Shown here: positions 1-11,745 of the stretch, one piece after another | Numbering within the stretch: the stretch's first letter is position 1 | Layout of the letters: each line of letters starts with the position of its first letter | Assembly: GCA_028829895.1 (NCBI GenBank) | Contig: CM054182.1 | Span: 7,595,001-7,659,000 of the forward strand | Direction of reading: 5' to 3' | Length of the DNA: 64,000 bases | Origin: Sinotaia quadrata | Lineage: Eukaryota > Mollusca > Gastropoda > Architaenioglossa > Viviparidae | Position numbers and translations under genes: made by a program | The notes under the pieces: generated by a model | What the model was told of the DNA's origin: nothing | Database searches by the model: none | What the model saw: only the letters and a program-made list of their open reading frames with translations

Positions 1-250
1 TGACTTTTGTGTATGAGATAGGCGAGACATTCGATGGCGAAAATCAATCTAATCCCTTTAAATTACAAAAATATTTTTCAGATATAAGAGTTCAGAGGTT
101 ATATTATTTCAACCCTTGAATTCGAGTACTTGACATTGATCGCTAAGGTTAGATAATTTCGTCTTTTATACTGCGACCAATAGAAATCGCGGAATCTTTC
201 TAAAACGGAAGTGACTTACTGAGAGGTCATTGCCATTGTTTACATTCAGC
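1..250. other. Unique AT-rich sequence, no gene seen
   Basis: No open frame of useful length, repeat or RNA gene was recognised. A GTAAGT-like site on the minus strand near 208-216 has no convincing exon beside it. Confidence 0.5.
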
Positions 251-373
251 TGTTGATCGGCATTCAACATCGCATTTTGTCATTTATTTGCTATTGATCG
301 GCATTCAACATCGCATTTTGTCATTTATTTGCTATTGATTGGCATTCAACATCGCATTTTGTCGTTTATTTGC
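251..373. repeat. 41-bp tandem repeat, 3 copies
   Basis: Three near-identical head-to-tail copies of a 41-bp unit whose core is GATCGGCATTCAACATCGCA. The third copy differs by a few substitutions. No coding potential. Confidence 0.9.
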
Positions 374-860
374 TATTGACCACCTTCGAAGATTTGTATC
401 AGCGATGACCTAAAGGTCGAGTCGATAGGAAAATTCTGCTTCAGAGACAGAAAACATGTTACTAAAACTGTGTAGGTTTAAACCTAAATAAGAATCCCAA
501 ACAGCCAGGTGAAGCAACACCTATCTTCGGTAGCCCGAAGATGAATAGCGGCTAGGGTACACGTAATGATGAGTCCGACTAGCATTGTGTATTTCACAGT
601 CTTTCATTTTGACTAAGTTTACAGTATGAATTACTCTCTGACTCCAGATAGGCCTAATGATTATTGTGGGGGGGGGGGTAAATTTAGTCGTGATTTTATA
701 ATGTGTTGCTTTGGAAAGAAATATACACGAAAATTTGGTATTCACGACAGTGATAACATTACTGTTTCTAATCGTCTGTAGACAAAAGTTGACAGTTGTA
801 TAGATAAAGTAGATAAGTGACTTACAGTAAGGTAAGCTAACATAGTGATTGTATGATTTG
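374..860. other. Non-coding spacer
   Basis: AT-rich sequence with a short G-run near 667-677. A minus-strand frame at 521-745 shows no recognisable motif and is judged chance. Confidence 0.5.
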
Positions 861-861
861 C

Positions 862-1060
862 TTAAGTGACCTAGACTGAGCTATTTAGTGACCTAAACCA
901 AGAACTTTAGTGAATTAGATTAAGAATTTTAGTGACCTAGACAGAGCACTTTAGTGACCTAAATTAAGAATTTTAGTGACCTACATTGAGCATTTTAGTG
1001 ACCTAGACTGAGCCCTTTAATGGTCTAGTTTAAGTATTTAAGTGACTTAGAGTGAGCACC
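862..1060. repeat. Degenerate about 25-27 bp tandem repeat
   Basis: About eight diverged copies built on TTTAGTGACCTAGA plus a purine-rich spacer. The copies vary in length and sequence, so this is an old array. Confidence 0.8.
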
Positions 1061-2135
1061 AGTCTAGCAATTCTAGTCGACAAATCCCAGTCAAAGTGAG
1101 AATTCTTTTTCATTTTCATTCTTGATAACAGATTTGGAATTGCACTAATTAACACCTTCTACCTGGTTAGAAATATGTTTGACAGAGCGGGTGGGTTAGA
1201 TTGACGATGATAATTGTACTAATTCAATCAGATATTTAAATAGTTCGATGTTGTTTTAGCAGGGAATTGATTATTTTAAAGAGGTGTTTCATTAGAATTT
1301 ATATTTGATTTAATTTAAATTTGTCATTTTTAAACCTTGTCTGCTATTGTTTTGAATATCGAATGCATTATTGTGTCGAGAGTAAATGGTTGCATGTGAT
1401 AGAATGCATGATCATATGATTCATGATTTGGTTCTTATTTTCAGCAACCTTTTAAAAATAGTGGGCATTTATGTATGAAATGTACTGATGTGGGGTCCTG
1501 TTGTAGCTTTTCTGTGGGTAATGTGGCTTGTCTTTTATGATTATGACTTTACTACGTACAATGACGTACCGTTTCAATGACGTACCGTTTCCATGACATC
1601 TTCGCTAAAAACACGATGGCATTTTCTTTTAGATTGTTAAACGTAGTTTCGTGTGAGGTCACCGAGGTACAGTTTCAGTTCAGCACTCGACAATTTCAGA
1701 CATTTTTTCCTTGTTACTCATATTCATTTTGGACATAATTTATTCTTGGAGGTAATGGCAGTCCAGAAAAGCCAGAAAACACAGCATCTGCGTTGAGAGC
1801 AATGTCAAGAGTCGTTGGAAATCTGACCTCATGACCCAACAGTAATATTGTGCAACAAGAGAAGAAATTTCTTGCTTTTAATCTGTCTTCTAAACAGCTG
1901 TATGCCTTCAAGTGTTCGACTAGGAAGAGTGGGATCTCAACAGGCGTAAAGATGATTGGTTGGTAGACGGACCTTGTCGAGATTAAAATCCTTGCGATAG
2001 AGATAAGTTAATACACACGGCCATATTGTTTTGTTGTTCGGTTTATTTTGTATTTGTTTTGTTTGTTTTATTTTTTTTTTTTTGCTCTGTCTTGCTTTTC
2101 ATTGTTTGGCATATTTGGTTTCACTTGCTTTATTC
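1061..2135. other. Non-coding spacer
   Basis: No gene or array recognised apart from a short doublet of CAATGACGTACCGTTT near 1559-1592. That doublet contains two TGACGTA (CRE-like) cores, too little to call a regulatory element. The minus frame at 1714-1911 has no known motif. Confidence 0.5.
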
Positions 2136-2138
2136 TGT

Positions 2139-2206
2139 TGGCTTGGCTTGGCTTGGCTTGACTTGGCTTGGCTTGGCTTGACTTGGCTTGGCTTGGCTTG
2201 GCTTGA
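2139..2206. repeat. GCTTG pentanucleotide microsatellite
   Basis: About 14 copies of GCTTG with regularly spaced G-to-A changes (GACTTG). It makes the surrounding plus-strand ORF (2031-2414) low-complexity. Confidence 0.9.
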
Positions 2207-2270
2207 CGTTGCTGTGCTTACCTTTGTTTTCAGTTTGTCTTCTTCAGTTTGTTTAGTTTTTTTATTTCAA

Positions 2271-2600
2271 GTAATACCATATATTACCTGTGATACTGAC
2301 TGGGTAAAAGTAGTACAATATATTATCTGTGATACTGACTGGGTAAAAGTAGTACCATACATTACGTGCGATAATGACTGGGTAAAAGTAGTGCAATCAT
2401 GTTACGCGTGCTAATGACTGGGTCAAAGTAGTGCAATCATGTTACGCGTGCTAATGACTGGGTAAAAGTAGTGCAATCATGTTACGCGTGCTAATGACTG
2501 GGTAAAAGTAGTGCAATCATGTTACGCGTGCTAATGACTGGGTAAAAGTAGTACAATCATGTTACGCGTGCTAATGACTGGGTAAAAGTAATGCAATTAA
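2271..2600. repeat. 39/40-bp minisatellite, about 8 copies
   Basis: The unit ends in GACTGGGTAAAAGTAGT. The first three copies are a 39-bp variant with TATTA and the later five a 40-bp variant with GTTACGCGTGCTAATGA, so the array seems to have expanded from one end. Confidence 0.92.
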
Positions 2601-2780
2601 CTAATGTTAAAAAATGCTGTTTAGTATTTGATTAATGGGGGTAAAAATGTCGAAAATATGTTCACTGTTGTTCTTAAAGGATTAAAGCAATCTGTTTGAT
2701 AGCGTGATACTGAACGGGTAAAAATACTACTGTTCATTACCTGCTTACTAAATGGATACAAGGCTTTGAAGCTGTCTACT
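2601..2780. other. Spacer between two arrays
   Basis: Contains one degraded relic of the preceding unit (ACTGAACGGGTAAAAATA near 2710). Nothing else seen. Confidence 0.5.
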
Positions 2781-2781
2781 G

Positions 2782-3052
2782 TGCCCAACACTTAACTGAG
2801 TACGTTAGTAACTAATGTGAGTTCGCACGCGTGTGCCCAACACTTAACAGAGTACGTTAGTAACTAATGTGTACAGTTCGCACGCGTGTGCCCAGCACTT
2901 AACAGAGTACGTTAGTAACTAATGTGAGTTCGCACGCGTGTGCCCAACACTTAACAGAGTACGTTAGTAACTAATGTGTACAGTTCGCACGCGTGTGCCC
3001 AGCACTTAACAGAGTACGTTAGTAACTAATGTGTTCGCACGCGTGCGTGTGC
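2782..3052. repeat. 52/55-bp minisatellite with alternating variants
   Basis: Five copies of a unit containing CACTTAACAGAGTACGTTAG and CGCACGCGTGTGCCCA. Copies alternate between a short junction (GAGTT) and a long one (GTACAGTT), and mostly between CCCAA and CCCAG, giving a dimeric period near 107 bp. Confidence 0.9.
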
Positions 3053-3220
3053 TCAGTGCCGCTAGGAAGTGCAGTATTAAACTTTGGACATAATCCAATT
3101 CTAATTACCCATCTTTCTTCGAGCACTACATATCGGTTTCAGACAAGTGTTATTCTGTAAATGTGTGTGGACATGGGCAACAAGCTTTCCTCGTAAAAAT
3201 GCTATTTAAAATAACAATAA

Positions 3221-3381
<161 letters not shown>

Positions 3382-3940
3382 AAAGAGGAGAACAAAATTA
3401 ACACTTTAAAAAAGAAACAAGCGTTAGAGATTAAAGGTTATAAATTGATATTTTGTGTCAACAAACGTAAAGTATAACCTGCTTTGTAGACTGTGCAAAA
3501 GACGTTATTTGTCTGCGATTAAATCATAAAACGCTATGGGACTGCAACTCCGCTTGGAAATCGTTCACATCGCTGACGTACTACCGCCCAGAAGCTAATG
3601 CTGTCGACCTTTGAAAATGCACGTACCACAACATTTCGACAAGAAAGGTCGCCAACAAGAAATGCTTATCGCTCTCCATCAAACTTTAGAAATCTAGATA
3701 TCTTTCGTTTGGTGACATCCTTAATCTCTATTCTTGTCTTCTCTCGCTTAAGTGTCTTCATGAAGTCATTATGTAGAGATTCTCACCTCACTTAGTGAGA
3801 TATATTTGGGGAAAGATACCAGAATATTTGCACTTATAGGGTGGAGTCAGCATAACTGAACACATGCTCTCTTGACGTCACAGAAAGTGAACGGCGATTC
3901 GTGTGGATACATGCACAAAACTAATGAACACTGAGACTAC
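3382..3940. other. Non-coding spacer
   Basis: No repeat or recognisable coding segment. The small plus frame at 3598-3795 (65 aa) resembles no family I know. Confidence 0.45.
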
Positions 3941-3941
3941 T

Positions 3942-4454
3942 GAACTGGATTATGGACCGAATTTTACTGAACTGGATTATGGACCGAATTTTACTGAATT
4001 GGATTATGGACCGAATTTTACTGAACTGGATTATGGACCGAATTTTACTGAATTGGATTATGGACCGAATTTTACTGAACTGGATTATGGACCGAATTTT
4101 ACTGAATTGGATTATGGACCGAATTTTACTGAATTGGATTATGGACCGAATTTTACTGAACTGGATTATGGACCGAATTTTACTGAATTGGATTATGGAC
4201 CGAATTTTACTGAACTGGATTATGGACCGAATTTTACTGAATTGGATTATGGACCGAATTTTACTGAACTGGATTATGGACCGAATTTTACTGAATTGGA
4301 TTATGGACCGAATTTTACTGAACTGGATTATGGACCGAATTTTACTGAATTGGATTATGGACCGAATTTTACTGAATTGGATTATGGACCTAATTTTACT
4401 GAATTGGATTATGGACCGAATTTTACTGAATTGGATTATGGACCGAATTTTACT
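3942..4454. repeat. 27-bp minisatellite, 19 copies
   Basis: Nineteen copies of a 27-bp unit (TGGATTATGGACCGAATTTT core). Because 27 is divisible by three and the unit lacks stops in several frames, both strands show long frames, for example the 9-residue repeat ELDYGPNFT. Near-identical copies at nucleotide level, including third positions, argue against a selected protein. Copies alternate CTGG/TTGG through much of the array, a 54-bp higher-order period. Confidence 0.95.
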
Positions 4455-4885
4455 GAATTGGCACTCACTGATCATCACAACCATTGGTATCCAAACTTAC
4501 GTCACTTTCAAATAATGACAGAGTAATAGTGTGTATAATTACGTCACTCGTTCAACTGCAACACCTCAACGAGATTATTCAGAGTTATGTCGCTGTTGCA
4601 ATACCATGAGTGTCACAGTGGTACGCTGCTGTTTGCAACGCCCGACACAAGATGACGAAACTTTCATCTCTCATTCGTAACACATCACGTGATGCTGTCC
4701 AGTGGTCTTTCACTCACTAATAGCATCATACAGGTTTATACAAAGTTATCTTCTTTGTATATTTTGTAATGCAATAATGAATTTATCTAAGACATGCCCT
4801 CTGTTAGTAACCATTGTGCAATGATATCACTTGAAACGCAGTAGTGAATTCAGGTAACGCAACACTTTAATGTGATTATTGGGAG
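4455..4885. other. Non-coding spacer
   Basis: No gene or array recognised. Confidence 0.5.
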
Positions 4886-5053
4886 TTTACACTATTTTAC
4901 ACTAGTTTACACTATTTTACACTATTTTACACTAGTTTACTATTTTACACTAGTTTACACTAGTTCACTATTTTACACTATTTTACACTAGTTTACTATT
5001 TTACACTAGTTTACACTAGTTCACTATTTTACACTATTTTACACTATTTTACA
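4886..5053. repeat. 10-bp tandem repeat TTTACACTAn
   Basis: About 16 units alternating TTTACACTAT and TTTACACTAG with occasional deletions. Two longer sub-blocks are themselves duplicated, so a short unit has been re-amplified as a larger one. Confidence 0.9.
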
Positions 5054-5600
5054 ATGCTCTAGTGCATTTCTTAGACATCATTAACGCCAATGGCTGCCCA
5101 AACCGAAAACGCACTTTTAATGTGTGTACAATTACCATATTTATTTGCAAACTTTAGAAAGGTTATCCAAAGCTTCGGCACTCTTTCACAACAAAATTGA
5201 GGTTACCAAAAGTTAAGGCACTGTTTTACACTGAATAGAGAGTATCAACAGTTACGACACTAATTTGCAGCAAACAGTATGATTTAATTTTCAAAAATTA
5301 AAACACTCATTTGCATTGAATAGCGAGGTTATTCAAACTATAAAATGATATGCGAAGCCATCAGTTAGCTCCATTGTGACAATCCAAAGCTGGAACCCTC
5401 ATTTGCAGTAAAAGAGAGAATTTATTCGAAGCTACAACAAATCATTTTCAGCAAGTACTGAGGCTATCAAATAATTCGACGCAATTTCTGCAGTGACTTC
5501 GAGGTTATTTCTGCATATACCTGTACTCGGCAACCCATTATTGAAGTTGTATATGATTAAGACCCTCAACTGCAGCGAACAGTGAGGTAATTGAAAATTA
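5054..5600. other. AT-rich spacer with faint repeat relics
   Basis: Loose periodic phrases such as GGTTATCxAAAGxTxxGGCACTxxTTT recur every 55-65 bp, suggesting a very old array. No coding sequence seen. Confidence 0.4.
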
Positions 5601-5855
5601 CGGCACATTTACCAGACAGTAAGAAGGTTGTCTAAAGTTATGACACATTTACCAGACAGTAAGAAGGTTGTCTAAAGTTATGACACATTTACCAGACAGT
5701 AAGAAGGTTGTCTAAAGTTATGACACATTTACCAGACAGTAAGAAGGTTGTCTAAAGTTATGACACATTTACCAGACAGTAAGAAGGTTGTCTAAAGTTA
5801 TGACACATTTACCAGACAGTAAGAAGGATGTCTAAAGTTATGACACATTTACCAG
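5601..5855. repeat. 40-bp minisatellite, about 6.5 copies
   Basis: Head-to-tail 40-bp units with core GTTATGACACATTTACCAGA, nearly identical and so recently expanded. Confidence 0.95.
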
Positions 5856-6024
5856 ACGGTAACCTGAAGTTTAGACACTCATTTACAACGAAAATGGGCG
5901 GTTATAGAAAACTGTAACACAGGTGCAGAATCAAAGAAAGATTCTCTAAAGTCGCTTAGCGATGTTTTATTTTCAACCGAAACATTCCGCACTTCAGTAA
6001 AGTGGTTACGTGGAGTTACTTAGA

Positions 6025-6165
6025 TCTGATTATGCAGCATCATGGAGTGTACTAGGTCTGACGCTGGAGTATCATGGAGTGTATTAGGTCTGATCCTGGA
6101 GCGTCGTAGAGCATTCTAGGTCTAACCGTGGAGCAAATAAGAGTGTGATGAATCTGATAATGGAG
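6025..6165. repeat. Degenerate about 35-bp repeat, 4 copies
   Basis: Diverged copies of TGGAGTATCATGGAGTGTAT plus TAGGTCTGA. Confidence 0.75.
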
Positions 6166-6479
6166 TATTTTCATTAAACACATACATGCACTTAGACACA
6201 CTCATACCTTAATATCTTAGTAACAACAATATGTACACACTGGCCAAATACCTGAAAACTTAATATCCTGGATTCAGTGTTGCTTCACTGTTATAGCTAA
6301 CTGTTAACTAAAAGACATTCTCTTGTCTATTAGCTAGCTAATGGCACCTTTTAAAAAAAATGGTACATTAGTTTCAAAAGTAATTGCGTGAAGAATAAAT
6401 CAGTGTCGAAGAAAATTACTCTTGATCACCTTTGCTGCTACAGTCGGACTCCTAAGGCTGAAGTTAGGTCCAAATGAAA
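6166..6479. other. Non-coding spacer
   Basis: No gene, array or RNA recognised. Confidence 0.5.
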
Positions 6480-7525
6480 CGCAGCTGGATAGGAGCTTGA
6501 AAATGTGACACGGGCCTGTGTGCAGCCGGTTAGGAGCTCAAAAGTGTGACACTGGTCCTGTGTGCAGCCGGTTAGGAGCTCAAAAGTGTGACTCTGGGCC
6601 TGTGTGCAGCCGGTTAGGAGCTCAAAAGTGTGACTCTGGGCCTGTGTGCAGCCGGTTAGGAGCTCAAAAGTGTGACTCTGGGCCTGTGTGCAGCTGGTTA
6701 GGAGCTCAAAGGTGTGACTCTGGGCCTGTGTGCAGCCGGTTAGGAACTCAAAAGTGTGACTCTGGGCCTGTGTGCAGCTGGTTAGGAGCTCAAAGGTGTG
6801 ACTCTGGGCCTGTGTGCAGCCGGTTAGGAACTCAAAAGTGTGACTCTGGTCCTGTGTGCAGCCGGTTAGGAACTCAAAAGTGTGACTCTGGTCCTGTGTG
6901 CAGCCGGTTAGGAACTCAAAAGTGTGACTCTGGTCCTGTGTGCAGCCGGTTAGGAACTCAAAAGTGTGACTCTGGTCCTGTGTGCAGCCGGTTAGGAACT
7001 CAAAAGTGTGACTCTGGTCCTGTGTGCAGCCGGTTAGGAACTCAAAAGTGTGACTCTGGTCCTGTGTGCAGCCGGTTAGGAACTCAAAAGTGTGACTCTG
7101 GTCCTGTGTGCAGCCGGTTAGGAACTCAAAAGTGTGACTCTGGTCCTGTGTGCAGCCGGTTAGGAACTCAAAAGTGTGACTCTGGTCCTGTGTGCAGCCG
7201 GTTAGGAACTCAAAAGTGTGACTCTGGTCCTGTGTGCAGCCGGTTAGGAACTCAAAAGTGTGACTCTGGTCCTGCGTGCAGCCGGTTAGGAACTCAAAAG
7301 TGTGACTCTGGTCCTGCGTGCAGCCGGTTAGGAACTCAAAAGTGTGACTCTGGTCCTGTGTGCAGCCGGTTAGGAACTCAAAAGTGTGACTCTGGTCCTG
7401 TGTGCAGCCGGTTAGGAACTCAAAAGTGTGACTCTGGTCCTGTGTGCAGCCGGTTAGGAGCTCAAAAGTGTGACTCTGGTCCTGTGTGCAGCCGGTTAGG
7501 AGCTCAAAAGTGTGACTCTGGTCCT
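6480..7525. repeat. 42-bp minisatellite, about 25 copies
   Basis: Units of 42 bp with core GTGCAGCCGGTTAGGAACTC. The plus frame from 6518 stays open for 344 codons as a 14-residue repeat (CSRLGTQKCDSGPV), because 42 is divisible by three. The other plus frames meet a stop in every unit. Variants cluster: GGAGCTC at both ends, GGAACTC in the middle, GGGCC early and GGTCC late, as expected of an array growing from its centre. No signal peptide or splice context supports a protein. Confidence 0.95.
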
Positions 7526-8130
7526 GATGATTATCCGAATGAATGGAGATGAACTCGTGGTCGCAGAATGAAAGAAACGAAAGAAGGGGAAAATTTCCGA
7601 ACTGGTTGAATGATTTCCATTAACAGACGTAATTAATTTTACGTCTTCTCGCTCAGTGTGACTTGAGCTGTTATAAGGCCGCATTGCCATGGATACCCGA
7701 TAGATGCCCAAGGCTATAAAGTAATATTTCATGCTCTGCTGTGTGGAGAAATGTCAAAGGCAGCAAGAACTGAAATTCCACCAGCACTGACAAAAAAAAG
7801 GGAGGGGGGAGGGGGACTGAAATCTTACCAGCCGTCCATTTCTCTGAGAGAAAGTCGATGACAGTTCCCAAATTGTCAATTAAATTGCAGCATAAGGCGA
7901 TAGGAGAGGTATTAGCACTGCGGTCGGCGATTTAAATGAAAAGAATTTTGTGACAGAAGCAGACAATTAAGCGGCTATAGATGAAAGACCAAACAAATGA
8001 CCTATGTAGTTCTAATGTCTGCAAGACGTATCAAACTTTTCAGGAAATATGTTGTTCTGTGGTGGAGCTGAGTCTTCTGCACCTATATCTAGTCTGCCGT
8101 CTTCCTTTATGCTTATGAGTGAGTAGATTG
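7526..8130. other. Non-coding spacer
   Basis: No recognisable gene. Minus frames at 7496-7732 and 7671-7871 overlap each other and show no domain. Confidence 0.45.
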
Positions 8131-8213
8131 GTAAGATGGGCAGATGTTTGCTTAGACAGTAAAATTAAAGTTGGAGTGCTAATTTACACGATTAATCGGT
8201 GATTCCCGATTGG
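8131..8213 (+). repeat. Interspersed repeat copy A (with GTGA tail)
   Basis: This about 80-bp block is nearly identical to 33706-33794, and both run directly into a (GTGA)n array. Shared sequence includes CAGATGTTTGCTTAGACAGT and a hairpin-capable AATCGG-TGATTC-CCGATT. Sequence upstream of the two blocks is unrelated, as for the 3' end of a short retroelement with a simple-repeat tail or a repeat spread together with its microsatellite. Confidence 0.8.
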
Positions 8214-8328
8214 AGTGAGTGAGTGAGTGAGTGAGTGAGTGAGTGAGTGAGTGAGTGAGTGAGTGAGTGAGTGAGTGAGTGAGTGAGTGAGTAAATAGAT
8301 AGAGGGAGGGAGGGAGGAAGGAGGGAGT
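8214..8328. repeat. (GTGA)n then (GGGA)n microsatellite
   Basis: About 19 GTGA units, a short TAGA interruption, then imperfect GGGA/GGAA units to about 8328. Confidence 0.97.
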
Positions 8329-9954
8329 GATATAAACAACACCCAAAGCCAGAAAAAATAAACTGTTTCTTTTTTTTAGACGAAATTCAATGTTCAGTGT
8401 CCTGAGACTACATATATATATATATCTACATGCCTTGATACAAACTGTTGTCTGCGAGGGAGGGAAATGGTGGAGAGGGGAGCATCATGTGTCATCAGCA
8501 CCATTAATGTCTACCTCAGTGAGGCTCTAAACTCACACTTAATTTTAGATGATAGCCGTTTCTGGCTTTCACCTATTTCACGGCCTTGGCACTAGAATGC
8601 TGCTTATTGAAGAGTTGGTGATGTGATGAGAGTGGAGATCCAGTGAAGAATTCAGATGATGAGTGAATGGCACTCGTCCAGTAATCTGTAAGAGTAGAAG
8701 ATTGCTGCAAGTATTTCCGAGGCATATTGGTTTGGAGGGGGGGGGTTGCTGGAGATCTGGTGGTGGGGTACAAACAGAGCCCAGGCTGGTTTTGCTTTGT
8801 TAAATCTGTACTAAACGGGTATACGCGTCCGGGGTGTAGTACTTCAAACTTAGCCTCTTCTCCCCCATCTCTCCCTCCCTCCTTTTGTGGAAAACTCTCA
8901 AAATTAGACCGCCATTCCACAGTGTGTCATAGTAAACATGTCCAGCAACTGACCACTAATCAGTCAGCATATGTGCACTATTTGCTTTCTTTCATTTTCA
9001 CTGGCATCATTGCGTAGTAAAACTAGAAAGTGCTGGTGACACTGGGCATTATCCAAAGCCTGGTACCTGCACCACTGTTATATAGCAGATCTCAATAGGT
9101 CGTTAGCTGTAATAGAGGACACATTAACGTTCAGGCCATAATTACCTCAAACTGGAAATTTTACTGCATTCTCAGAAAAGAGCAAAGCAGATTATTTTTG
9201 TCATTTAAAACTATTTTTAAAGTTGTGAGAGTGAGAGTGATCTTTTTTTCCATTTATCTTTCTGTAAAATTATTTTATTAAACCTTTCTACTTTTTACAT
9301 TAAATGTTGGTGCAAGTTTTCCTATTTTAAGAATGCTTTTAGTTTACTGTTTCATCCACGATTGCTGATTTCAGTTGGGCAGTATTGGGCAGTAATGTTG
9401 ATATTTTCCACTATTTTATTGTATTAACTTGCCTTCAATTCAGCACACAAATTCTGTAAATATTATACATGCCGTGCTTCTATATAGTTGTGTGGCTTGC
9501 ATTCTCTCATTGACAAGAAAATCGAGTAATTAACTGTTTAATTATTTTTACTAAAGAGTAAATCATGAGCTTTTGGTTCTGAGACTCTCCATATACAAGT
9601 ACCATTTACTGTTGTCGTAGTTAATGTTTTAAGACATGTGGAACATTAGGTTGTGATGGAAAATGTTAATAGGTCATTCAAAAAGTGTTATATGTCAGTA
9701 TGAGAATTTGTATGCCTGCCAGGGGCGTCACTATAGCTTTCTACAGGCTGTAACAGTTTATCAAGTAAGCAGAGAGCATAGAACATACACTGGGACATCC
9801 TTATGCATGACCTCGGCTGTTCTAGAATCTTCCCAGGAAAGACAACACACTGCTAGTTCTTTACTTTTGGAGAGTGCAGACTATACTGGACTCACTCTCA
9901 TGAATCTATATTCACGTGAGAGGTTGAGTTTTCATTACAATAAAGCATTTCTTA
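8329..9954. other. Non-coding spacer
   Basis: Includes a short (TA)n near 8412-8424 and a G-run near 8737-8746. Opposed frames at 8573-8920 (-) and 8727-9017 (+) have no recognisable domain. Nothing else supported. Confidence 0.45.
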
Positions 9955-9956
9955 TT

Positions 9957-10030
9957 GTATGTTTATCATTTCTTCAGTGCTATTGTGTCACATTGTGTAT
10001 GTTTATCACGTCTTCAGTGCTATTGTTTCA
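9957..10030. repeat. Imperfect tandem duplication, about 37-45 bp
   Basis: Two adjacent copies of TGTATGTTTATCAxxTCTTCAGTGCTATTGT. They lie in a 183-codon plus frame (9663-10214) that has no recognisable domain. Confidence 0.75.
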
Positions 10031-10180
10031 TTCTTGCATTTCAATACCTCTGCACAATCAGTGGTCTCAGTCTATCACTCTGTTACATATTCAATGTCGT
10101 CAGTTGGTTCACATTTTTCTGCTTATTTTATTGACTGTCTTAGCGTGCATCCAACTGAGCGTCCAATCTCATTCTATTGA

Positions 10181-10257
10181 TGTGTCTAGTCACTCTAGTG
10201 TGTCTAGTGTCTAGTGTGTCTAGTCTGTCTAGTGTGTCTAGTGTCTAGTGTGCATCC
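10181..10257. repeat. TGTCTAG short tandem repeat
   Basis: Irregular units of TGTCTAGTG and TGTCTAGTC, about eight in all. Confidence 0.85.
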
Positions 10258-10592
10258 AGTCACTTAATTTGCTATTGTATTGTTACCTCGACTTTAGGAT
10301 GTTAGAGAAGTGAGTGTGACACACGATATCAAAATATTTAGTAGCATTCAGACGCTCATAGACTATATTACTCTGTTAACATCTGCTTCCTTTCACATTT
10401 GGTTGCTTCACTTAATTATGATTAAATGTGAAAATTAGCTCGCTATGAAATCTAGCGTGCCAACAATGATACCTTGCAGAGAATTAAGTTGTCTTTCCTT
10501 GGGATGCCTGTCACTCGATGCCGGATAAATGACTGTCAAAGACAGCGTGTTTCATGCATCTGCCATTGTGATAACACTGAAATACATTGCTT
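10258..10592. other. Non-coding spacer
   Basis: Nothing recognised. Confidence 0.5.
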
Positions 10593-10593
10593 A

Positions 10594-10790
10594 AGTGAGT
10601 GAGTGAGTGAGTGAGTGAGTGAGTGAGTGAGTGAGTGAGTGAGTGAGTGAGTGAGTGAGTGAGTGAGTGAGTGAGTGAGTGAGTGAGTGAGTGAGTGAGT
10701 GAGTGAGTGAGTGAGTGAGTGAGTGAGTGAGTGAGTGAGTGAGTGAGTGAGTGAGTGAGTGAGTGAGTGAGTGAGTGAGTGAGTGAGTGA
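10594..10790. repeat. (GTGA)n microsatellite, about 49 units
   Basis: A pure GTGA run of nearly 200 bp, the longest tetranucleotide GTGA array here. Its flanks do not match the shared block before the arrays at 8214 and 33795. It generates artificial SLTH-repeat frames on the minus strand. Confidence 0.98.
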
Positions 10791-11332
10791 TAGGCTGACA
10801 AGCACAAAATCTTCAATGTTGAACCAAAGGTATTTGGAAATAAGTACGAATAAAATAAAATAAGTACGTATAAAATACGAATTACACATCTGCATATTTG
10901 TTGTTGTTACTTGTGTGGGGGTGGGGGGGTTGTGAAATTGTAACACAAACAAATAAAAACAAATATTATATTACAGAAACAGCAAATAAAACAATTCTTT
11001 TAGGCAACGCTAATGAATATGAATTATTCTCTGTCTTCTGTATGCGTGCGTGCGTGCATACACTTGGGTTTAAGGGTAGTTGTTGCTTAAATTTCTGTTC
11101 TTTTATCATTCCACTGAATCATTTTGAATCAATATCTTTCAAGATTTTTTCTATCTCTTGTGTGCCGTTTCTAATGTTCTGACGCTTGCTAGGCACGGAC
11201 TAAGCTATTGAATCCCACGCGATAACCTTTGACACTCTCATCAACACGCACACACGCATACACGCTCATGTTCCCAAAAATGGCGGCAAATGTTACTAAT
11301 GCATAAATATTTGTTATATTTATTTATTGGTA
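10791..11332. other. Non-coding spacer
   Basis: Contains a short G-run near 10917-10929. No coding or RNA feature recognised. Confidence 0.5.
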
Positions 11333-11745
11333 CAGGACATTCTGTGTGGCGTTTGAACCCAACTGCTCACAGTACAGGACACTAGGTATGGCGTTTGAAC
11401 CCAACTGCTCACAGAACAGGACACTATGTTTGGCGTTTGAACCCAACTGCTCACAGTACAGGACACTATGTTTGGCGTTTGAACCCAACTGCTCACAGTA
11501 CAGGACACTATGTTTGGCGTTTGAACCCAACTGCTCACAGAACAGGACACTATGTTTGGCGTTTGAACCCAACTGCTCACAGTACAGGACACTATGTTTG
11601 GCGTTTGAACCCAACTGCTCACAGTACAGGACACTATGTTTGGCGTTTGAACCCAACTGCTCACAGAACAGGACACTATGTGTGGCGTTTGAACCCAACT
11701 GCTCACAGCATAGGACACTATGAGTGGCGTTTGAACCTAACGGCA
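11333..11745 (+). repeat. 42-bp minisatellite, plus orientation, about 10 copies
   Basis: Units of 42 bp with core GGCGTTTGAACCCAACTGCT. GAACAGG replaces GTACAGG in every third copy (copies 2, 5 and 8), so the effective period is 126 bp. Frames stay open on both strands because the unit length is divisible by three. The same family reappears inverted at 12237-12418. Confidence 0.95.

Noticed and set aside
6518..7552. 344-codon ORF with 14-residue Cys-containing repeat
   Set aside because: It is a 42-bp minisatellite; length divisible by three and no stop in one frame keep it open. Units are near-identical at all codon positions and no signal peptide or splice context is present.
9719..9740. 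CAGGGGCGTCACTATAGC resembling a hAT-type end
   Set aside because: No inverted partner or target duplication found nearby.
10511..10952. SLTH-repeat ORFs (also 20769-21122 and 33765-33959)
   Set aside because: Translations of GTGA microsatellites.
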